The position numbers were made by a program, and so were the translations under genes. The notes under the pieces were generated by a model. That model had not been told where the DNA came from. It made no database searches and saw only the letters and a program-made list of their open reading frames with translations. From Gallibacterium faecale (lineage in GTDB: Bacteria > Pseudomonadota > Gammaproteobacteria > Enterobacterales > Pasteurellaceae), in the NCBI RefSeq assembly GCF_027920745.1, contig NZ_JAQIBB010000114.1, positions 1 through 8,365 of the forward strand: a stretch of DNA of 8,365 nt, read 5' to 3'. How positions within the stretch are numbered: the first letter of the stretch is position 1; each line of letters starts with the position of its first letter. This document shows positions 5,820 through 8,365 of the stretch, one piece after another.

Positions 5820-8286
5820 TTATTTACTACCTTTACAACAACCCAAGATTTATGCGTATAGTGATATTCGTTACCCCAATATGTTAAAAGTGGGCTATAC
5901 CGAGAGAGAGGTTGAGCAACGCATTGCGGAACAATACCCTGTAAAAACTCCAAGCAAAAGCTATCAGATTGAATTAAACGAACTGGCAGTACGTGATGAT
6001 GGTTCTTACTTTAATGATCACGAAATACATCAAATGTTGATCAAGATGGGGATTAGACGTAGTGAAGGGGAATGGTTTGCCTGTGATGTAACTAAAGTTA
6101 AAGAAGCGATTGTTGCGGTGCGTAATCGAATTTCTCCAGTAAAAAATCGTATATTCGATTTTGCGATGCGTCCAGAACAACGCACGGCTGTTAAGAGAAC
6201 CGCTGAATATTTCACTTCATTTAAATTAGATCCTAAAAATAAGAATAAAGATCCAAAATTCCTTTGGAATGCAAAAATGCGGTTTGGTAAGACATTCGCA
6301 ACATATCAATTAGTTAAAGAAATGCAATGGCGAAGAGTCTTAATTTTAACTTTTAAACCAGCGGTTAAAACAGCATGGCAAGAGGATTTACAACAGCATA
6401 CTGATTTCATTGATTGGCAGTTTGTGCATAAAGACAATATTGAACAAGCTCTAGCCATTAAGCAACAAAGTGAAAACTTAAACAAACCGCTAATTTGTTT
6501 TTTATCTTTACAGGATTTGCACGGTAGAACAGCAAAGGGTGGTATTAAGAAACAACATCGCTGGATTTATGAGATTAATTGGGATTGTGTGGTGTTTGAT
6601 GAATACCATTATGGTGCATGGCGAGATAAAACCAAAGATCAATTCGATGATGGCGAGTTATCACTTGAAATCGGTGAAACTGTTGATTTAGAAGAAGATT
6701 TATTAAGCCTAACGCCTTACCATTATCTTTATTTATCTGGTACTCCATTTCGAGCGTTAAATGATGGGGAATTTATTGAAGAGCAGATCTTTAGTTGGAC
6801 TTATTCAGATGAACAGCAAGCTAAAATTGATTGGGGAAATAAACCGAATAACCCTTATTTGGCATTACCAAAAATGGTGATGATGACATATCAAATGTCA
6901 GAAGATTTACGCTATATTGCTGAAAAAGGAGAAAACAATGAGTTTGATCTCAATGAATTTTTTGCAGCAACTGGTGAAGGCGAGCAAGCTCAATTTAAGC
7001 ATATTAATGAAGTACAACAATGGTTGAATTGGTTACGTTATGGTGGTGAACAACAGTTATCTTATACAGGTATGGAAAAACCACCAATGCCTTATAGTGA
7101 TGTGAGTTTGTTAGGAAATTTATTACATACAGTATGGTTTTTACCTTCTGTGGCTTCTTGTTTTGCGATGCGTAATTTATTAGCTCAACTACAAAATCAG
7201 TTTTATCATGACTACACTGTGGTTGTGGCAGCTGGAAGTCAGGCAGGTATTGGGGAAAATGCCTTACCACCAGTGCGTAAAGCAATTGGTGAACGACCAT
7301 TAGCAACTAAAAGCATTACATTAAGCTGTGGCAAATTATTGACTGGGATATCAATTCCAGAATGGTCTGGTATCTTTATGTTATGTAATTTAAAAAGTCC
7401 CGAAACGTATTTCCAAGCCGCTTTTCGCGTACAAACTCCTTGGACGATGCGTAATGATAGTCAACAAGATGTTGTGATTAAAGATTATTGTTATGTGTTT
7501 GATTTTGCATTAAACCGTGCTTTATCACAGATTAGTGAATATAGCACACGTTTAAATCCAAAAGAGGATAACCCAGAAAAACAAGTTGCAGAGTTTATTC
7601 ATTTTTTACCTGTCTTATCTTATGACGGTGGTTCAATGAAGAAATTTGAAGCAACAGATATTTTGGATTATACCCTGAGTGGAATAACAGCAACATTACT
7701 TGCACGTCGCTGGGAAAGTGCAATGCTTGTTAATGTAGATAATGAAACATTAGATCGTTTACGGAATAGCCCAGAAGCGATGGCAGCTTTACAAAAAATA
7801 GAGGGGTTTCGCTCTCTTAATCAAGATATTGCTACTATCATCAATCGCACAGAATCAGTAAAAGAAAAAAAGAAAAAAGCGATTGAAGAGAATCGTGATT
7901 TAACTGTAGCGGAGAAAAAGGAAATCAACGAAGATGAGAAAGAAAGGCTATCATTACGTAAGAAGATTCAAGAAAAGTTAATCAAATTTGCAACACGTGT
8001 TCCTGTATTTATGTATTTAACAGATTTGCGGGAACATAGCTTGAGAGAAGTAATAGAGGAACTTGAACCTGATCTTTTTTTATCAGTAACAGGTTTGACA
8101 CAAAGAGATTTTCAACTATTAGTGAATTTAAATGTCTTTAATCAGTCGCAAATGAATGATGCTGTCTATAAATTTAAGCGTTATGAAGATGCAAGTTTAG
8201 AATATACAGGAATTAGAAAGCACAAAGAAAACTTTGTTGGTGGTTATGATACAGTAATTACAAAAACAGAATATTTAGATTTGTAA
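5809..8286 (+). CDS. T5orf172/GIY-YIG nuclease fused to SF2 helicase, restriction subunit
   Basis: 825 residues. Expected role: ATP-driven translocation on DNA and cleavage of unmodified DNA. Seen: an N-terminal GIY-YIG-like domain of T5orf172 type, about 12-102, with IYAYSD (14-19), LKVGYT (26-31, the YIG strand), an Arg in EQRIAEQY (36-43), HEIHQML (71-77, carrying the Glu expected for metal) and EGEWF (86-90). Then an SF2 helicase: motif I NAKMRFGKT (154-162), a variant Walker A; motif II DEYH (264-267); motif III SGTPFRAL (310-317); motif V-like LTGISIPEW (511-519); and motif VI-like YFQAAFRVQTPW (534-545). A Lys/Glu-rich probable coiled coil (about 680-725) and a C-terminal domain with no recognised motif follow. 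Its start overlaps the methyltransferase stop by 11 bases, so the proteins are probably made in ratio. There is no MTase in this chain, unlike Type ISP enzymes, and the nuclease is not the PD-(D/E)XK type of Type I and III enzymes. Alternatives are a helicase-nuclease of a non-R-M defence system. Confidence 0.9.
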   Translation: MSNNYLLPLQQPKIYAYSDIRYPNMLKVGYTEREVEQRIAEQYPVKTPSKSYQIELNELAVRDDGSYFNDHEIHQMLIKMGIRRSEGEWFACDVTKVKEAIVAVRNRISPVKNRIFDFAMRPEQRTAVKRTAEYFTSFKLDPKNKNKDPKFLWNAKMRFGKTFATYQLVKEMQWRRVLILTFKPAVKTAWQEDLQQHTDFIDWQFVHKDNIEQALAIKQQSENLNKPLICFLSLQDLHGRTAKGGIKKQHRWIYEINWDCVVFDEYHYGAWRDKTKDQFDDGELSLEIGETVDLEEDLLSLTPYHYLYLSGTPFRALNDGEFIEEQIFSWTYSDEQQAKIDWGNKPNNPYLALPKMVMMTYQMSEDLRYIAEKGENNEFDLNEFFAATGEGEQAQFKHINEVQQWLNWLRYGGEQQLSYTGMEKPPMPYSDVSLLGNLLHTVWFLPSVASCFAMRNLLAQLQNQFYHDYTVVVAAGSQAGIGENALPPVRKAIGERPLATKSITLSCGKLLTGISIPEWSGIFMLCNLKSPETYFQAAFRVQTPWTMRNDSQQDVVIKDYCYVFDFALNRALSQISEYSTRLNPKEDNPEKQVAEFIHFLPVLSYDGGSMKKFEATDILDYTLSGITATLLARRWESAMLVNVDNETLDRLRNSPEAMAALQKIEGFRSLNQDIATIINRTESVKEKKKKAIEENRDLTVAEKKEINEDEKERLSLRKKIQEKLIKFATRVPVFMYLTDLREHSLREVIEELEPDLFLSVTGLTQRDFQLLVNLNVFNQSQMNDAVYKFKRYEDASLEYTGIRKHKENFVGGYDTVITKTEYLDL

Positions 8287-8287
8287 T

Positions 8288-8309
8288 AGGCTTATCTATA
8301 GATAAGCCT
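8288..8309. repeat. perfect 22-bp palindrome after the operon
   Basis: AGGCTTATCTA (8288-8298) is followed directly by its reverse complement TAGATAAGCCT (8299-8309), starting one base after the operon's last stop codon. As RNA it would form a stem of about 9 bp with a 4-base loop. No T-run follows on either strand, so intrinsic termination is not assured; it could protect the 3' end or be a protein-binding site. Confidence 0.7.
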
Positions 8310-8319
8310 CAGACTGTTG

Positions 8320-8351
8320 ACAAACCTCTAGACATACCTCTAGAGGTTTGT
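8320..8351. repeat. perfect 12-bp inverted repeat after the operon
   Basis: ACAAACCTCTAG (8320-8331) and CTAGAGGTTTGT (8340-8351) pair perfectly around an 8-base loop. The loop helps to form a second copy of ACCTCTAGA (8324-8332 and 8336-8344), so an alternative 10-bp palindrome CCTCTAGAGG (8337-8346) exists. A small dyad TAGTG/CACTA (8351-8363) follows. There is no T-run on either strand. It may be a weak terminator or the edge of a repeat or attachment element. Confidence 0.65.
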
Positions 8352-8365
8352 AGTGATCCACTAAA

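Noticed and set aside
5735..5953. Minus-strand frame of 72 codons
   Set aside because: Antisense to the junction of the two large operon genes; both of these have clear domains in their own frames.
5974..6215. Two overlapping minus-strand frames of 68 and 61 codons
   Set aside because: Both are antisense to the GIY-YIG domain coding sequence and have no ribosome site.
7004..7306. Minus-strand frame of 100 codons
   Set aside because: Antisense shadow of the helicase gene, His-rich from mirrored codons, no start signal.
8288..8351. CRISPR array or tRNA at the right end
   Set aside because: Only dyads are present; there is no regular repeat-spacer series and no cloverleaf with CCA or a T-loop.

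Overview
The window is AT-rich bacterial chromosome, most likely from a member of the Pasteurellaceae (Haemophilus/Actinobacillus relatives). This rests on the Tex protein, which is very close to the gammaproteobacterial form, and on the AT-rich codon use. No 16S gene or exact uptake-signal 9-mer (AAGTGCGGT or ACAAGCGGT) was seen, so no genus is assigned.

Left part (1-2992, all minus strand): a small exported protein of unknown function (40-432), then the conserved RNA-binding transcription accessory protein Tex (624-2912), with an intrinsic terminator just beyond its stop (558-596). A second intrinsic terminator (2930-2961) separates tex from the gene upstream. Its loop carries a perfect TATAAT on the tex-coding strand, so terminator and tex promoter may be the same element.

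Right part (2993-8286): a compact accessory island that looks like a restriction-modification or related anti-phage system. A minus-strand XRE-type helix-turn-helix regulator (2993-3442) diverges from a plus-strand three-gene operon with overlapping genes. The first gene (3569-4327) is a 252-residue adenine-methyltransferase-like protein with good SAM-binding motifs but no NPPY catalytic motif. The second (4302-5819) is a 505-residue Eco57I-like N6-adenine methyltransferase with NPPY, a CxxC/His cluster, a probable target-recognition region and a degenerate motif I. The third (5809-8286) is an 825-residue protein with an N-terminal T5orf172/GIY-YIG-type nuclease domain fused to an SF2 helicase/translocase. 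The 126-bp divergent intergenic region holds an imperfect inverted repeat (GTAACTAnnnTTGAT arms) that is a good candidate operator for the regulator.

Working model (inference): the two methyltransferase-like chains form one modification enzyme that also supplies DNA specificity. The GIY-YIG/helicase chain translocates along and cuts unmodified DNA. The HTH protein delays or limits expression. The layout resembles a Type ISP enzyme (nuclease, translocase, methylase, TRD in one chain) taken apart into separate genes, with GIY-YIG in place of the Mrr-type nuclease. After the operon come two perfect dyads in tandem (8288-8309, 8320-8351) without T-runs.
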